Origin: Heterohyrax brucei
Taxonomy: Eukaryota > Chordata > Mammalia > Hyracoidea > Procaviidae
Direction of reading: 5' to 3'
NCBI GenBank assembly: GCA_028571685.1
Contig: CM053146.1
Location: 112,629,431 to 112,693,430 of the forward strand
Length of the DNA stretch: 64,000 nucleotides
The notes under the pieces were generated by a model. That model searched no databases, was not told where the DNA came from, and saw only the letters and a list, made by a program, of their open reading frames with translations. Both the position numbers and the translations under genes were made by a program. Of this stretch, positions 10,638 to 22,318 are shown piece after piece (within the stretch, counting starts at the first letter, position 1; every line of letters begins with the position of its first letter).

Positions 10638-11388
10638 CAAGGACTGCCAAGTTACGTTCGTGAATTCATTGTAGAAGAAGTGCTACATACCTCGTTGCTG
10701 AATATCACTACAGTCACCTTCAGACTACTCCCTTTGGGAATCAAATCACTGATATCAGCACCTAGTCCACCCTTCAAAGCAATTCTGGAACTCTTTCTGG
10801 AATGGCCATTAGAGCTGTCTTCATATTACCTGTGATTTCCTGAATGTCATCAAAATGTTTTCCTTTGAATGTGTCCTTTATCTTTGGATAAAGAAAAAAA
10901 GTCATTGGTGGCCAGATAAGGTGAGTAGGGAGAGTGTTCCAATACAGTTATTCATTTACTGGTTAAAAACTCCCTTACAGACAACTGTACAATTAAGTTT
11001 TAGATGACTTTTAGATTTTGTCTGTGTTGAGTTTATTTTTAGATGTTCTTTTAATGAGAATGGTATGTTGAAGTTTCCTACTATTATTGTGGAGTTTTCA
11101 GTTTGTCTTTGCAGTGCAGTAAGGAGTTTGTTTTATGTGTTTTGGAGACCTGTCATTGGGTGTTTGTGAACTTGCCACAGTGCCACTGTGCACAATGGCC
11201 ACTTCAGAAAGAGTCAGTTTTGGAACTCCAGAAAGAGTTCCAAAATTGCCTCAAAGGGTGGACTAGGTGCTGGTGTCATTGTATAGATTCCCAAAGGAAG
11301 TACTTCAAAGGTGACTGTAGTGATACTCAGTAGTGAGATCTGTAGCACTTAGAACACTTAAGCGTGTGGACTTCATTGTCATACCTGG
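10638..11388 (-). mobile_element. Fold-back mariner element, copy 1
   Basis: TA dinucleotides flank the element at 10636-10637 and 11389-11390. The left end starts 'caaggactgccaagttacgt'; the right end is 'cttcattgtcatacctgg', its imperfect reverse complement. The left (10640-10840) and right (11180-11380) arms are complementary ('gctacatacctcgttgctga' against 'tactcagtagtgagatctgt'). The loop carries reversed mariner transposase C-terminal text: the minus strand reads HSPYSPYLATNDFF, corresponding to the SPDLAPxD block that holds the last Asp of DD34D. A 160-bp L1 fragment interrupts an internal terminal repeat at 11003-11164. Same architecture as 38514-38993 and 53328-53885. Confidence 0.85.
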
Positions 11389-13660
11389 TATTAATGAGTC
11401 TTCTTTTTTTTTTTTCTTAAATCTGTCACTGTCCATTTATGGGTACATTTAAACCGTTTATGTTCAATGTGATTACTGATAGGTATGTTTGTATTACGGT
11501 CCTTTTTTAGTGCTTTTTGGGTGTGTGTGGTGCTGATTTCTGTGTTCCTCTTATGTGTTGGATTCCTTTTGTCTGTGGGTTTTCTTTTTGGTTTTTTGGT
11601 TGCAGATTTTGTGTTTATTGAGACTATGTTTTTCTTCATTTTGTTGAATAAATTTGTTTAACTTTCTTTTTGGTTACCTAGAAATGTACCTTTCTAAGTT
11701 TCAGCCAGTGTTTTATTACTTGATAATGCTTTAACTTCTTTACTTGAAAGCTCTCTCTATACTTACACTGTTTATTCCCTCTGTTATTGTTCTGTAGTTG
11801 TAGTTACTTAAAGAATGATGTCTTTGGTTCCCTGTTATAAATCTTTGTGTATTTATTTATTTTCTTACTCTTGAGAGTTCATCACCTGGATATCTGGCTG
11901 ATTCAGTTCTCTGTTGTAGATTCAGGTTGCTGTCGGTTATTTGTTCTGTAACTGAAGGGCTTCCTTTAGTTATTCTTCTAAGTTGGTTTGGTTTTTACGT
12001 ATTTGCTTAATTTGTGTTCATCTGGAAATGTCCTGATTTTACCATCATACTTAAGTGAGCATTTTGTAGGATACAGTACTGTTGGTTGACTTTTTTTTTC
12101 TTTCAAGATTTTATATGTGTCATCCCATTGCCTTGTTGCCTGCGTGGTGTCTGCTGAGTAATGAGAGAGCTTAGTCTTCTTGTTTTCCCTTTGTATGTGA
12201 ATTCTCATTTTTCTCTAGTGGCTTTCATGAATCTTTCTTTGTCCTTGATTTTGGTGAGTGTGATTTTCATATGTCTTGGTGACTTTCTTTTGGGGTCTTT
12301 CCTATATGGGGCTCACTGGGTTTCATGGATAGTCAGTTTTTTATCTTTTCTATATTAGAGAAACTTTTTATCCTTAAATCTTCAGTGGTCCCATCTGTGT
12401 TTTCTGCTTTCATCCCCTGTTCTGGAACTCATATCATGTGCCAACTTTTGTTCTTGGATGTATTCCATACAGTTCTTGGTTTTCTTCATTCTTTTCTTTG
12501 ATTTTTCATCAGAGTAGTATCTAAGGATTTGTCTTCAGTTTTACAGATTCTGTCTTCTGTTTCTAGTTCATGCTTTAAACCTTCTATTGCATTGTCCGTT
12601 TCTGGAGTCTTGCTTTTTATCTTCTGGATTTTTAATTGCTGTTCTCATAAGATTTCTAATTATTTGACATTTTTCTTCTGTATTATTTTCCTGAATTCTT
12701 CCATTGCCTTGTCTGTGTTTTCCCTGATTTTTGTCTGTATTTTCCAGGATTTTTTCCCCTCAGTTTTATCTATGTTTTCTTTACTTCTTTTCTAATTTTC
12801 TTGTAATATCCTGAATATTATGGATTTGAAATCCTCATCTGATGGTTCTAGTACCTTTTCTTCTACTGGAAGGTCATGTGTTATTTTATTTTGGTTTCTC
12901 ACTGGAGTCATCCTGTCCTGTTTCTTAAAATTTGTTTTGATATTGTGGCATTCAGGAATTATTATTTTTTTTAGTTCATCAATTTTAGATTTGTGTGTTT
13001 TGTTTTGCTTTGTTATTTGATTATGTCTGCTTAGCTAGGTTGGATGTGTTTTGTTGCTCATATGTGGACACAGTACTTCTTATCACCTTGTCTAGGTGGG
13101 TAGGACTAGTTGTTCAACAGGACAGTTCCAGTGGCTAGGGGCAGGAAAGGGCAGGATTGGGTTGTTTGAAGCACAAACTGGGGCCAGTAGGGCAAAGCTG
13201 GGAAGCAGTGCCAGTACATCTGAAGGGCACAGTATTCAGCAAATGATACAGATAGGCAGGAGGGAATGGAGAAGTTGTGATATGTGGAGTGGCTGCTCTG
13301 TCTTGTATCAAGAGCTCCATGCTGTTGCCTTCTTTTAACCCCTGTCCAAGGTCCTTGGTGGCTGTGGCCCAGCATGGCAGATCTGTGCAGTTGTAGTTGG
13401 CAAGGGATCTCTATTCCATAGCTCTGCTTGTTCCCTGTTTTCTGTCAGTTTCTTCTTCGTTTTGGTACTTACCAAATTCTTTACCTCTTCATTTGATTTT
13501 TTAACATTCCGGGATTGACGTTTGTATCTGATTTGTTTAGTTTTTTGGATCTTTGCTGTAGACGGATGACATGATACTTTTGTCTGTAGTATAGTGTTGG
13601 CTTGCCCCCTTGTCTTTTCATTTTCATTTTTTTAATAGAAGAACATGTGGTCATGAAATC
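11389..13660 (-). mobile_element. Long minus-strand L1, ORF2 N-terminus, ORF1 and 5' UTR
   Basis: Continues 7570-10637 beyond the mariner. Reversed ORF1 lies at about 11978-12800, and 12820-13660 looks like the 5' leader ('gggcaggaaagggcaggatt' region at 13138-13160). The total element is about 5.3 kb without the mariner, so it is close to full length but heavily mutated. Confidence 0.8.
11978..12208 (-). pseudogene. L1 ORF1 (ORF1p) C-terminal domain remnant
   Basis: The 76-codon minus frame contains 'LSHYSADTTQATRQWDDTYK' and 'ILKEKKSQPTVLYPTKCSL'. These match the C-terminal domain of the L1 RNA-binding ORF1 protein (typically LSADFSAETLQARREW...ILKEKNFQPR..YPAKLS). It is truncated by stops on both sides and cannot be functional. 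Confidence 0.85.
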
Positions 13661-13904
13661 CAATTATTTTCCCAAGAAATTGGTTGAGGAGAAGGAGCTG
13701 TGAGCACCTTTGAATTCATTTCTCTTATGTTCATTGTCCTGTTTTGGTCCATTGAACCTTAGCTGGGAGAGCAGGGGCATTTCCTCCAGAGATCTCACTG
13801 AATTTTCTCTGCAAAGCTCTGGCCATTTGGAAGTTATCACAAGCATCTTGAGTACAACTCCCTGTGACTTGCAGGTGTACTCAGCAAAAGTTTACAGAAT
13901 TGTA
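13661..13904. other. Unassigned sequence
   Basis: Overlapping 60-72 codon frames on both strands (13664-13846 -, 13710-13928 +) show no recognisable motif. It may be further L1 leader or unique DNA. Confidence 0.35.
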
Positions 13905-14207
13905 GTCTTCTTGTTAAGTGCCCACTAGTAGGCTCTGACTCATAGTGACTCCATGTATACTTCCCACTTCTGTGCCGTCCTTACAGTTGTTATGTTTGAG
14001 TCCATTGTTGTAGCCAGTGTGTCAGTCCATCTCATAGAAGGTCTTTTGTGTTGATCATCTACTTTACCAAGCGTGATGTCCTCCTTCAGGAACTGATCCC
14101 TCCTAATAACATGCCCAAAGTATGTGAGATGGATTCTCACTGTCTTCACTTTTGAGGAGCACTCTGGCTGTGGTTTTTTCAAGACTGGTTGAGTTTTCTT
14201 TTTCTTT
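13905..14207 (-). mobile_element. RTE 3' end, 5'-truncated
   Basis: 'cttcttgttaagtgcccact' is the reversed RTE terminus. The minus frame 13940-14392 includes 'PQPECSSKVKTVRIHLTYFG' and 'HVIRRDQFLKEDITLGKV', the RTE C-terminal signature. About 300 bp are kept, a typical 5' truncation, next to an old L1 3' end. Confidence 0.85.
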
Positions 14208-14848
14208 AATAGTACTTTGGAAAGATTTACAAAGCAAACTAGTTTTGTTAAACAATGAATGCATGTGTTGTTTTGTGACACCAGTTGCCAACCCAATGAC
14301 ATGTCAGCATTCCCCTTCTTGATCTTGGTCTCCTTATTCCAGCTTTCCTGTCTCCTCCTGCCTTGTCCTTGCTCCTGGGCTGGTATGCCCATTTAGTCTT
14401 GCTTCTGTTTTATGGGCCTGTCTAATCTTTGGCTGAAGGGTAAACCTCAGAAATAACTTCATTAGTGAGCTATAAAAGGGCTACCAGGAGGTTTTTGGAG
14501 TTTCTCTAGTCTCTGTCAGACTAATCAGTCTGATCTTTTCTTTCATTTATTTATTTTTAGTTAGAATTTTTTACAGTTTTCTCCTGCTCTATTCTGGACC
14601 CTCTATTCTGATCTCTGTCAAGCAGTCTTGGTGGCAGCTGGTCACTATCAAATTGTGCTGAACTCACCCTGATGGAGGCTGTAATAGTGTGTTCTGTTAA
14701 TCCCGTGGAATAATCTTTGCTTTGTGTCTTTAGTTTCCTTCATTCTCCCTTGCTCCAGATATTGTGAGATCAGTGGAGTATCTTAGATGGCTGCTTGCAA
14801 GCTTTGAAGACCTTACATGCTACTTACCAAAGTAGAACGTAGAACATT
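14208..14848 (-). mobile_element. Old L1 3' UTR (minus), host of a nested L1
   Basis: Same family as 1020-1300 and 19256-19745: 'gatttacaaagcaaactagt', 'aatgacatgtcagcattccc', 'gggcctgtctaatctttggc'. Its sequence is interrupted at 'gtagaacatttt' and resumes at 16093 with 'cagaacattttctttataaa', so the L1 at 14849-16092 was inserted here with a duplication of about 10 bp (agaacatttt). Confidence 0.75.
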
Positions 14849-16092
14849 TTTTCTTTTTTTTAGAATTTCTTTTTATTGTGATTAAGTGAAAGTATACAAT
14901 CCAAGTTAAACTTGCATGCCCACCTGTCTGTAGCTCCTTCTGCTCTTCTTGCCTGGTGACAGCACATTCCTCCTTTTCATTCTATACATGTTGTATCCTC
15001 TTAACAATCTGCTGTCCCCTCCTGTCCACCCTCTCCTCTCCCACTGAGAAAGAGGCCGGTAGGATAGCATCCTGTAAATGCATAGAACCATAAAGTACAC
15101 ACACCATATGGTCACGTTGTGTCCCTGAGTCTAGTCCATTTTTGTCTGAAGAGTTGACCAGTTTGACCAGCTGACCAGTAGTGTTTTCTGGACAAGGACA
15201 GCAGCAAATCTAGGGGCCATACTCCCAGGGAGACCCCCAGGTTGTTGGAGCATCAACTGTGGTCTTTTAGTAGAGTTCTTAAACTGCAGCCCTCTTTTTC
15301 TCATGTTGCCACAGGGACTCAACATTGTGTGGGACTCAACATTGTGTGGGACTCAACATTGTGTGCCCCATCACAGCTGTCTTTGTTGGTGGCCAAGTAC
15401 CATCTGGTTCTTCTGGTCACATGTTGATACAGTCTCCCGTTCACATAGGTCCTTCTGTCTCCTGAGCTGTTTTTCCCATGTATCTTTGTTCTTAGTGATC
15501 ATCCGTTCTGGATGAGTTGGGACCATTTGGTGTACCTCTAATGGCAGCTTGCTAGCTTTTAAGACTCCAGATGCCACTAACCAATATGGGGTATAGAAGA
15601 GTCTCTTAGCAATAGACTCATTATGCCATTTGGCTTTGATGTCCCCTGAAATCATGGTCCCTAGACTCTGCCCCTACTACTCTATCCTTGCAATATTGAG
15701 TTAAGATTAGAAGAGTTTTCAGTTTATATTGAAGTCCAGTTAAATTGATCTACTGTCTACTGTGTGCTCACTGCTGTCACCTAACCAAATTTCTGTCACT
15801 TAACCTATGACCAGCCCTCTCCCTCCCTTTGCACCCATGTATCCGACAAAGAGTCTTTTCTTCTGTACATAAGTCTGTTTTTAAGTCCTTGTAACAGGGA
15901 CCTCGTACAATATTTGTCCTTTTGCCTCTGACTGATTTTACTCATTATATGGTCTCCTATTGAAACCAGGTTATGAGATGCTTTCTAAAATCATCATTGT
16001 TCTTTATCATTGTGTAGTGTTCCATTGAGTATCATGTACCATAGTTTATTTATCCATTCATCTGTTAATGGGCATCTGGGTTGATTCCATCA
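14849..16092 (-). mobile_element. 5'-truncated L1 nested in old L1
   Basis: Poly-T near 14851, then the L1 3' UTR ('gtgattaagtgaaagtatac', 'ctggtgacagcacattcctc', 'catagaaccataaagtacac', 'ttggtggccaagtaccatct') and the last part of ORF2 up to 'catctgggttgattccatc'. The flanking duplication 'agaacatttt' brackets it. Inside, 15314-15364 is a perfect 17-bp x3 tandem repeat. Confidence 0.85.
15314..15364. repeat. Perfect 17-bp tandem triplication
   Basis: 'gggactcaacattgtgt' occurs three times without a mismatch at 15314, 15331 and 15348. Other L1 3' UTR copies in the window carry one unit. Confidence 0.97.
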
Positions 16093-16477
16093 GAACATTT
16101 TCTTTATAAACTCTGTGTCAGTTGAGCTAGATGTTCCCTGAGAGTGTTTTCAATTTTATTAGAGCATCTTTCATGAAGGAAAATGTTTAAATATTGTTAA
16201 AGTCTAGTTTTATCTTTTTATTTTGGAGGATCATGCCTTTGGTGCTATAGCTGAGAAATTTTGGGGTCACATGAAGTTACAAAGATTTTCTTCTCTGTTT
16301 TCACCTCAGCATTTTATGTTTTTAGATTTGACATTTAGGTCTGTGATCCATAGAGAATTTGTGATGTGATACATGGGTCAAGGTGTTTTTTTTCTTTTTT
16401 TGCAAATGCCTCACCAATTTTTCATGCACCATTTGTGGAAAAGACTCTCCTTTTTTCACCTAATTCCCTTGCCTGCC

Positions 16478-16972
16478 CCCGTCCCCTTGTTTTATTATGA
16501 TTAAGTGAAAGTATACAATCCAAATCAACTTTGCGTGCTTGCCTGTCTGCAGCTCCATCAGCTCTCCTCAACCTGTGACAGCACACTCCTCCTTTTTACT
16601 CTTAATGAATCCTCTTAAGGTGTCTTCTTAATGTGTACTTAAGGTGTACTCTTAATGTGTCCTCTCCCCTCACATCTAGAAAGAAACCCGTGGGACAGCC
16701 TCCTGTAAATGTTTAAAACCGTAAAATACCGACAAGCTCACACTGTGTCCCTGAGTCCAGTTCATTCTTGTCTGAAGAGTTGACCTCAGTACTGGTTTCA
16801 GGTCAGGACCAGCAGCAAGTTTAGGGCCATGTTCCTAGGGGACCCTCTAAGCTGTGATACCATGGCTTCTGGTCTTTTAGAAGAGTTCTTCACCTGTACA
16901 CCTCATTTTCTTGTGTTGCCTCAGGGACCCTACCTGGTATCCTCAGTCATAGCTGCCTTTGGTGGTGGCCCT
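16478..16972 (-). mobile_element. L1 3' UTR insertion, older copy
   Basis: 'tgattaagtgaaagtataca', 'cctgtgacagcacactcctc' and 'gcagcaagtttagggccatg' match the L1 3' UTR of the other copies. L1 ORF2 text resumes after it at 'cccctttcctgaaaatcagt'. A degenerate tandem array of 'cttaatgtgt'/'cttaaggtgt' units lies at about 16600-16662 inside. Confidence 0.8.
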
Positions 16973-17161
16973 TGGCCCCTTTCCTGAAAATCAGTTGAAC
17001 ATTTGTGTGAGGGTCTGTTTTGCCTTTGATTTCTCTTGTTTAGCATTCACATTGTACACATACATTGTCATATTTGTCTCAAATAATGTGATTTTTGATG
17101 TTACTATAAATACTTTCAAATTTTTCAGCTTATAATTGTTCATTGTGCATTAGTAATATTT

Positions 17162-17330
17162 GGAGTGAAACTCTGGTGGTATAGTTAAGTATTATGGCTG
17201 CTAACCAAAAGTTTGGTGATCTCAATTCACCAAGTGCTCCTCGTAAACTCTATGGGGCCAGTTCTCTTCTTTCCTGAAGGGTTGCTATGAGTCAGAATTG
17301 ACTATGGCATTGGGGTAGGTTTGGTGTTAA
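17162..17330 (+). mobile_element. AfroSINE in L1
   Basis: 'gaaactctggtggtatagtt', 'atggctgctaaccaaaagtt' and 'gttgctatgagtcagaattg' give the full SINE order. Confidence 0.82.
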
Positions 17331-17790
17331 GTATTTAGAAACAGAATCAGTTTTTGTATATTGTTTGTATATCCCATGGCATTTCTAAACTTACATATTA
17401 AATCTAGTAGCTTTTTCTTGAAGGTTGGAAGTTTTTAAATGGAGATAATCATGTCATCAGCAAATGCGGTTGTTTTGTTTCTAATCTTTTCCATTTTTCT
17501 TTCTTGCTTTGTGGGGTGGGCTAGGACCTCCAGTACGATGTGGAATATCAGTAATGACAGCATATATTCTTCACGTGTTCGTTCTTAATGTGAAAGGGAA
17601 AATGTTCAGTTTTTCACCATTAAATATGATATTAGTGATAGGTTTGTTTTGTTTATGCCCTTTATCAGGTTGAAATGTTCTCTAATTCTTAGTTTTGTTT
17701 TTCTTTCTTTTTTTTAAACTATGGATGAATGCTTTATTTTGGCATCTCCTTGTACTTTGTTGGATTTTGATATTTTTAAGGGTGTTGGTA

Positions 17791-18123
17791 AAATGACACT
17801 AATTGCAACAAACTTTTTTGTAACAGTTTATACTTATAATAAGTTTTGTCAGTGAAATAGTATGTATTAGGAATTACAGAATATTTTACAATAAAGAGAT
17901 TTATGTTAACTTCTAAGAATTTGTTGCAAGAAGCAGACTTTGACAAATGTGTACTGACAGCTGTTTACATACTCTCATGTGCTACATTTGCATATGCGAA
18001 TGATTGTTTATGAGGCCAAGAGCATTATTCTAGAAGTCTTAATTTTCTCTTATAATTGTTAAAATAGTTTTTAAAAAGTTGAAAATACATAGGTTACATT
18101 AAAAGAAGACCAAGAAGGCTAAA
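17791..18123. other. AT-rich unique-looking sequence
   Basis: No repeat family, RNA gene or coding frame recognised. Confidence 0.45.
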
Positions 18124-18248
18124 CCCATTGTTATTCAGACTATAGTGACTCTATAGGGCAGCGTAGAACTGCCCCATAGGGTTTCCAAGGAGTGGCTGGT
18201 GGTTGGGTTAGCAGCCTAACACTTAATCACTGTACCACCAAGACCTCA
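18124..18248 (-). mobile_element. AfroSINE
   Basis: 'agactatagtgactctatag', 'agcgtagaactgccccatag', 'ggtttccaaggagtggctgg' and 'tcactgtaccaccaagacct' read backward from tail to head. Confidence 0.85.
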
Positions 18249-19090
18249 CATTAAAATAAGTTATAATATTTATTGAAGATAATGTAATTTTTATGTCCTT
18301 GTGACTAGAAAGTTACTTAATCTCCCTGTGACACCCTATTATTGTCAGTGGAGTAGTATAACAGCTACTTCATTGGGTAGTTGTGAAGATTAAATGTGTT
18401 AATACAGCCATAACACCACATTTAATCCAATCTAAGACTCCATCGTCAGTACACACCATTATTTTATGTGCTACTAAAAAGCAATAAACATTGTCACTTC
18501 AACTGACACGGTGCTAAGATACATTTTAATTTCAGTGGTGTTAAATTAAAATAGGAAGAAATGTCTTAGAATCAATGATGCATGTTATCTAAGTGTTTGT
18601 CATTAATGTACATTTGAAGATTTGTATATTTTACCTGTGATTTTGGTATACTACTCTTTTGGGACATGTATCTTTAACTGCCTTGCTCCCCCTTTAATGT
18701 TGTGGTAGATTGAGGTCCAGCTGTATTTGGGGTGAAAGATTTTGTGTGTAGTGCTAACTTTGCCATATCCTGTTGAGTCATTTATAGGATTACTGTGACT
18801 TGGAATTAACCTCATGGTTAGTACTCTTTGAACTATATGTGTGTTATGGTTGGATTTTTCTCGTTGATATTCTAATCACAGCTTTTATGACTAAAATGTG
18901 GTTAGTAGTTGACAGGTGCAGGAGCATAAATAGTTGCATTGTAGTTTTCTGGAAATAGTGACATGCTAGTTGTTGATATCTTGGATTAAAGGGTTTTGCT
19001 CTCAAACTTAAACCCTTTAGGGTGGCATTTCTTAATCTTTTACACAGCACTTTTAAAATATTTTATTGATTTATTTTTTACTGTACTTTA
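18249..19090. other. Unique-looking AT-rich interval with a possible SINE tail
   Basis: A decayed SINE-like tail may lie at 18770-18820 ('ataggattactgtgacttgg'). Otherwise no recognised element or gene. The 68-codon minus frame at 18844-19050 has no recognisable motif. Confidence 0.4.
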
Positions 19091-19255
19091 GAAACCCTGG
19101 TGGTGTAGTGGTTAAGGGCTATGTCTGCTAATCAAAAGCTCAACAGTTCAAATCCTCCTAGCACTCCTTGGAAACTCTGTGGGGCAGTTCTACTCTGACC
19201 TATAGGGTCTCTATGAGTTGGACCTGACTGGATGGCATGGGTTTGGTTTTGTTTT
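19091..19255 (+). mobile_element. AfroSINE, well preserved
   Basis: Begins 'gaaaccctggtggtgtagtg' and ends 'ggatggcatgggtttggttt'. The flanks share 'ttta(c/t)tgtact(t/g)ta' at 19077-19090 and after 19253, a probable target duplication. It was inserted at the 3' edge of an old L1 3' UTR. Confidence 0.88.
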
Positions 19256-19745
19256 TTATTGTACTGTAGAGGCACATTTACAGACCAAACTAGTTTCTCA
19301 TTAAACAGTGTATGTATTGTTTTATGACATTGGTCAACAACTCCACCACATGTCAGCACTCTCCCTTCTTGACCTTAAGTTTCCTATCACCAGCGTTTGT
19401 CTTCCTTCCTGCCTTCTAGTTGTTGCCTCTGGGCTTGTGTGCCCCTTTACTCTCATTTTGTTTTATGGGGCTGTCTAATCTTTGGCTGAAGGGTGAACCT
19501 GAGTAGTGATTTCATTACTGAGCTAAAATGGTGTCAGAGGCTAGGCTCTTGAGGTTCCTCCAGTCTCTGTCAGGCTAGTAAGCCTAGTCTGGTTTTGTGA
19601 GTTTGAATTTGTTGTACATTTTTCTCCAGCTCTGCCGGGTACCCCTCTATTGTGATTCCTGTGTCAGTAGTGGTAGCCGGGCACCGTCTAACTGTGCTGG
19701 CCTCAGTCTGGTGGAAGCCACAGTAGTTGTGACATACTACTTTCT
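19256..19745 (-). mobile_element. Old L1 3' UTR fragment (minus)
   Basis: Third copy of the block seen at 1020 and 14208: 'cacatttacagaccaaacta', 'acatgtcagcactctccctt', 'gggctgtctaatctttggct' and 'agccgggcaccgtctaactg'. Confidence 0.7.
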
Positions 19746-19861
19746 AAGCACACAGCTTTATAATTCTATTGGTATTATTTCTAATTTTCAAGATTTTTTG
19801 ACCATATAAAATTCTGATAGTTCAGTTTTTATTTTATAAACATGTCAATGATTATATCTGT

Positions 19862-20385
19862 ATTAATGTTCTATTGCTGCTGTAACAAATGACCACAAAT
19901 TCAGTAGTTTAAAGAGCATGCATTTATTATATTATGCTTCTGGAGGTCAAAGTCTAAAATAGTTAGGGCCACATCCGTTTTGGAGACTCTTAGAGGAGAA
20001 TCTGTTTCTTTGCCTTTTCTAGTTCTTAAGAGTGTGTCCACATTTCCTTGGCTTGTGATTCTTTTGTTTTCCAAGCCAGCAATAACATAACTCCGACGTC
20101 TGCTTTTGTTGCCACATCTTCTGTGCCTCTGCCTCTGTTTTTACCTCACCTTCTTCCCGCTTCCTTCATCGCATTGCCTTCTCTGACTCTGACCACATTG
20201 CCTCCTCCTCATGCGGACTCTTGTGATTACATTGGACCCATCCAGATAATCCAGGATAGTCTCAAAATCTTAATCCCATCTACAGAAGTCCCTTTTGTCA
20301 TGTATGGTATAACATTTTCACAGGTTTTGGCGATTAGGATGTGTTAATCTTTGGAAGGGGTGTCATCATTTACCCTCCTACAATA
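19862..20385. mobile_element. Ancient mammalian interspersed repeat, class uncertain
   Basis: 'ttctattgctgctgtaacaa', 'ccacaaattcagtagtttaa' and 'attatgcttctggaggtcaa' start it, and 'gattacattggacccatcca' and 'atcccatctacagaagtccc' come later. This order is familiar from an abundant placental-mammal repeat whose exact name I cannot give. The 99-codon plus frame at 20048 is incidental. Confidence 0.55.
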
Positions 20386-20399
20386 TGTGAATACAACTA

Positions 20400-21125
20400 C
20401 TCCTGCCCTTTTTTCTTGTGTCATCACTAAACGGCAGCTGCATCCTCTCCAATTATCAGCCAGAAATTTTGGTACCTCCCTTGACTCTTTTCATTTATCC
20501 TGGGTAGCAGACACTGTTGGCTCTGACTTCAGCATACGTTTCCCTGGAATCTGATGACTTACTGCTTCTGCTACCACCCCGGACCAGGCCACCACCATCC
20601 CTCACTTTGATTAGCAACAGCTAGTCTCCTTTCTGCTGTTCTTAGAACAGTGGCCAGAGCCATCCTTTTAAAACCTAAGTCAGATCTTGTCACTTGCTTC
20701 TCTGTTCACAACAGTCTAGAGGAGTCTCATCTCAACCACTGTAAGAACCAGAGTCCTTAAAATTGCCTACACACCAAAAGTGACTTCACTCTTAACTTTG
20801 ATCTCTTCCCCTGCTATACCGTTCACCCTTCTATAGTTCATTCTTCTTCATCCACATTGGCCTCATTTTTGTGAATGTACCAGGCTTGCTTGCTTCTGTC
20901 TCAAGGGCTTTGTGCTAACTATGTCCTCAACCAAGATTGCTGGTACCCCAGGGAGTTGCATAACTGGCTCCTTTACCTCCTTCACATGTTTGCTCAGATG
21001 TCACCTTCTATGAGTTCTTCCTCTCTCCTGTATGTAAGACTGCAACATATTCCTGCCACTTGCTCATTCTTCTCTTATTTGTGCTACTGTCTAGTTTGTC
21101 AGATAAAAGTTATGTACATGTACTG
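20400..21125 (+). mobile_element. L2-type LINE fragment
   Basis: 'taagtcagatcttgtcactt', 'aaccagagtccttaaaattg', 'ctgtctcaagggctttgtgc' and 'acatgtttgctcagatgtca' follow the order of an L2 LINE 3' portion. It is ancient and shared across mammals. Open frames within it (20351-20554, 20875-21126) are not coding. Confidence 0.6.
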
Positions 21126-21394
21126 ATAAGATGCTATACCTTAGTTTTTTTCTGTTGAAATGAATAATTAAAGGCTGAATCTCCAGACTTAACATTTTTT
21201 TAAAGTAGATTAAGAACAGATTAATTCAGACTAGTTTAATATTATTTGATATTACTTGAACATAAACTGTTCTGACAAAAATTGTGTAAGTTAAATTGTG
21301 TCCTTTTTGGCCACCACTCTGAATGCTTATCCCCTCTCTTTTTTCCAAAGGGAACAGCTGTTGTCAATTTATTAAAGCCATATTTGATTGATTT

Positions 21395-21945
21395 TTAAGA
21401 AGTTTTTTTATTGAGATAAAATTCATATGACATAGAATTCAACATTTTAGTAGTTTTAAAGTATACAATTCTGTACCTTTTAATATATTTACATATATGT
21501 ACACCTGTTACCACTGTCTCATTCTAGACCATTTTCATCATTCTGAAGAGAAGCTCCCTACCCATTAAGCAGTCATTCCCCATTCTTCCCTCTTCCCAAC
21601 CCGTGACAACAATTGATCAAGTTGATGTTTCTTTGATGACTGTTCTGGATATGTTATAAAAATGTAATCATACAATATGTGGCTTTTTATATCTGATTTC
21701 TTAAAATAATCTGTTCAGGGTTCCTACATGCATACACCACTATTCCACTTCTGAATAATATTCTGTTGTATAGATACATTATATTTCATTTATCGTTCAT
21801 CAGTGTATGGATATTTGAGTTGTTTCCACCACTTGGCAATTCTGAGTAATATTGTTGTGAACATTTGGGCACATATTTCTGTAAGCACATGTTTTCACTT
21901 CTCTTATGTATATACACCTAGGAGTAGAATTGATGGATGTTGTCG
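21395..21945 (-). mobile_element. Ancient L1M 3' fragment (minus)
   Basis: 'tttattgagataaaattcat', 'ttcaacattttagtagtttt', 'atggatatttgagttgtttc' and 'cacctaggagtagaattgat' are typical reversed 3' sequences of mammalian-wide L1M elements. Confidence 0.7.
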
Positions 21946-22318
21946 ATTGACTTGTGCCCCCCCAAAATATATGTTGTAAATCCTGACCTCTATACCTGTG
22001 ATTATAATCCCAGTTAGGAATGAGTTGTCTTTTTTATATTAATGATGATCAATATAGGGTGTATTTTGAATCAGTCTCTTTTGAGACATAAAGGACGTAA
22101 AACAAGCAGAGCATACAGGAAGGAAGATGGATGTCAAGCTGCATGGAGATACCTGAGGAAGCAGAAGCTAAAGAGATGAGAACCTTCTTCCAGAGCCAAC
22201 ACAGAGAGAAAACCTTACCCTAAAGCCACTGCTGTGGATTTGGGCTTCTGACTTGTAAACAGGAAAGACACCCACTTGTGACATTTGTGTTTTAGCAGCA
22301 GTAGGTAACTAAGACAGA
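21946..22318 (+). mobile_element. MaLR-type LTR
   Basis: 'ttgacttgtgcccccccaaa', 'gatgagaaccttcttccaga' and 'tttgtgttttagcagcagta' then 'ggtaactaagacag' show the order of an ERVL-MaLR LTR. Internal MaLR sequence follows directly. It is an old, non-coding retroviral-like relic. Confidence 0.72.

Larger units (their letters stand above)
16093..17790 (-). mobile_element. Old L1 ORF2 remnant (minus) with two insertions
   Basis: Continues the old L1 of 14208-14848: reversed ORF2 ('ttatgtttttagatttgaca', 'caccaatttttcatgcacca', 'gggtcaaggtg'), then the RT region at 17400-17700 ('atggagataatcatgtcatc', 'cagtaatgacagcatatatt'). It is interrupted by an L1 3' end (16478-16972) and an AfroSINE (17162-17330). 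Frames are destroyed. Confidence 0.75.

Noticed and set aside
20048..20347. 99-codon plus frame rich in Ser/Thr/Pro/Leu
   Set aside because: It lies in an ancient interspersed repeat with pyrimidine-rich sequence, without a recognisable domain.
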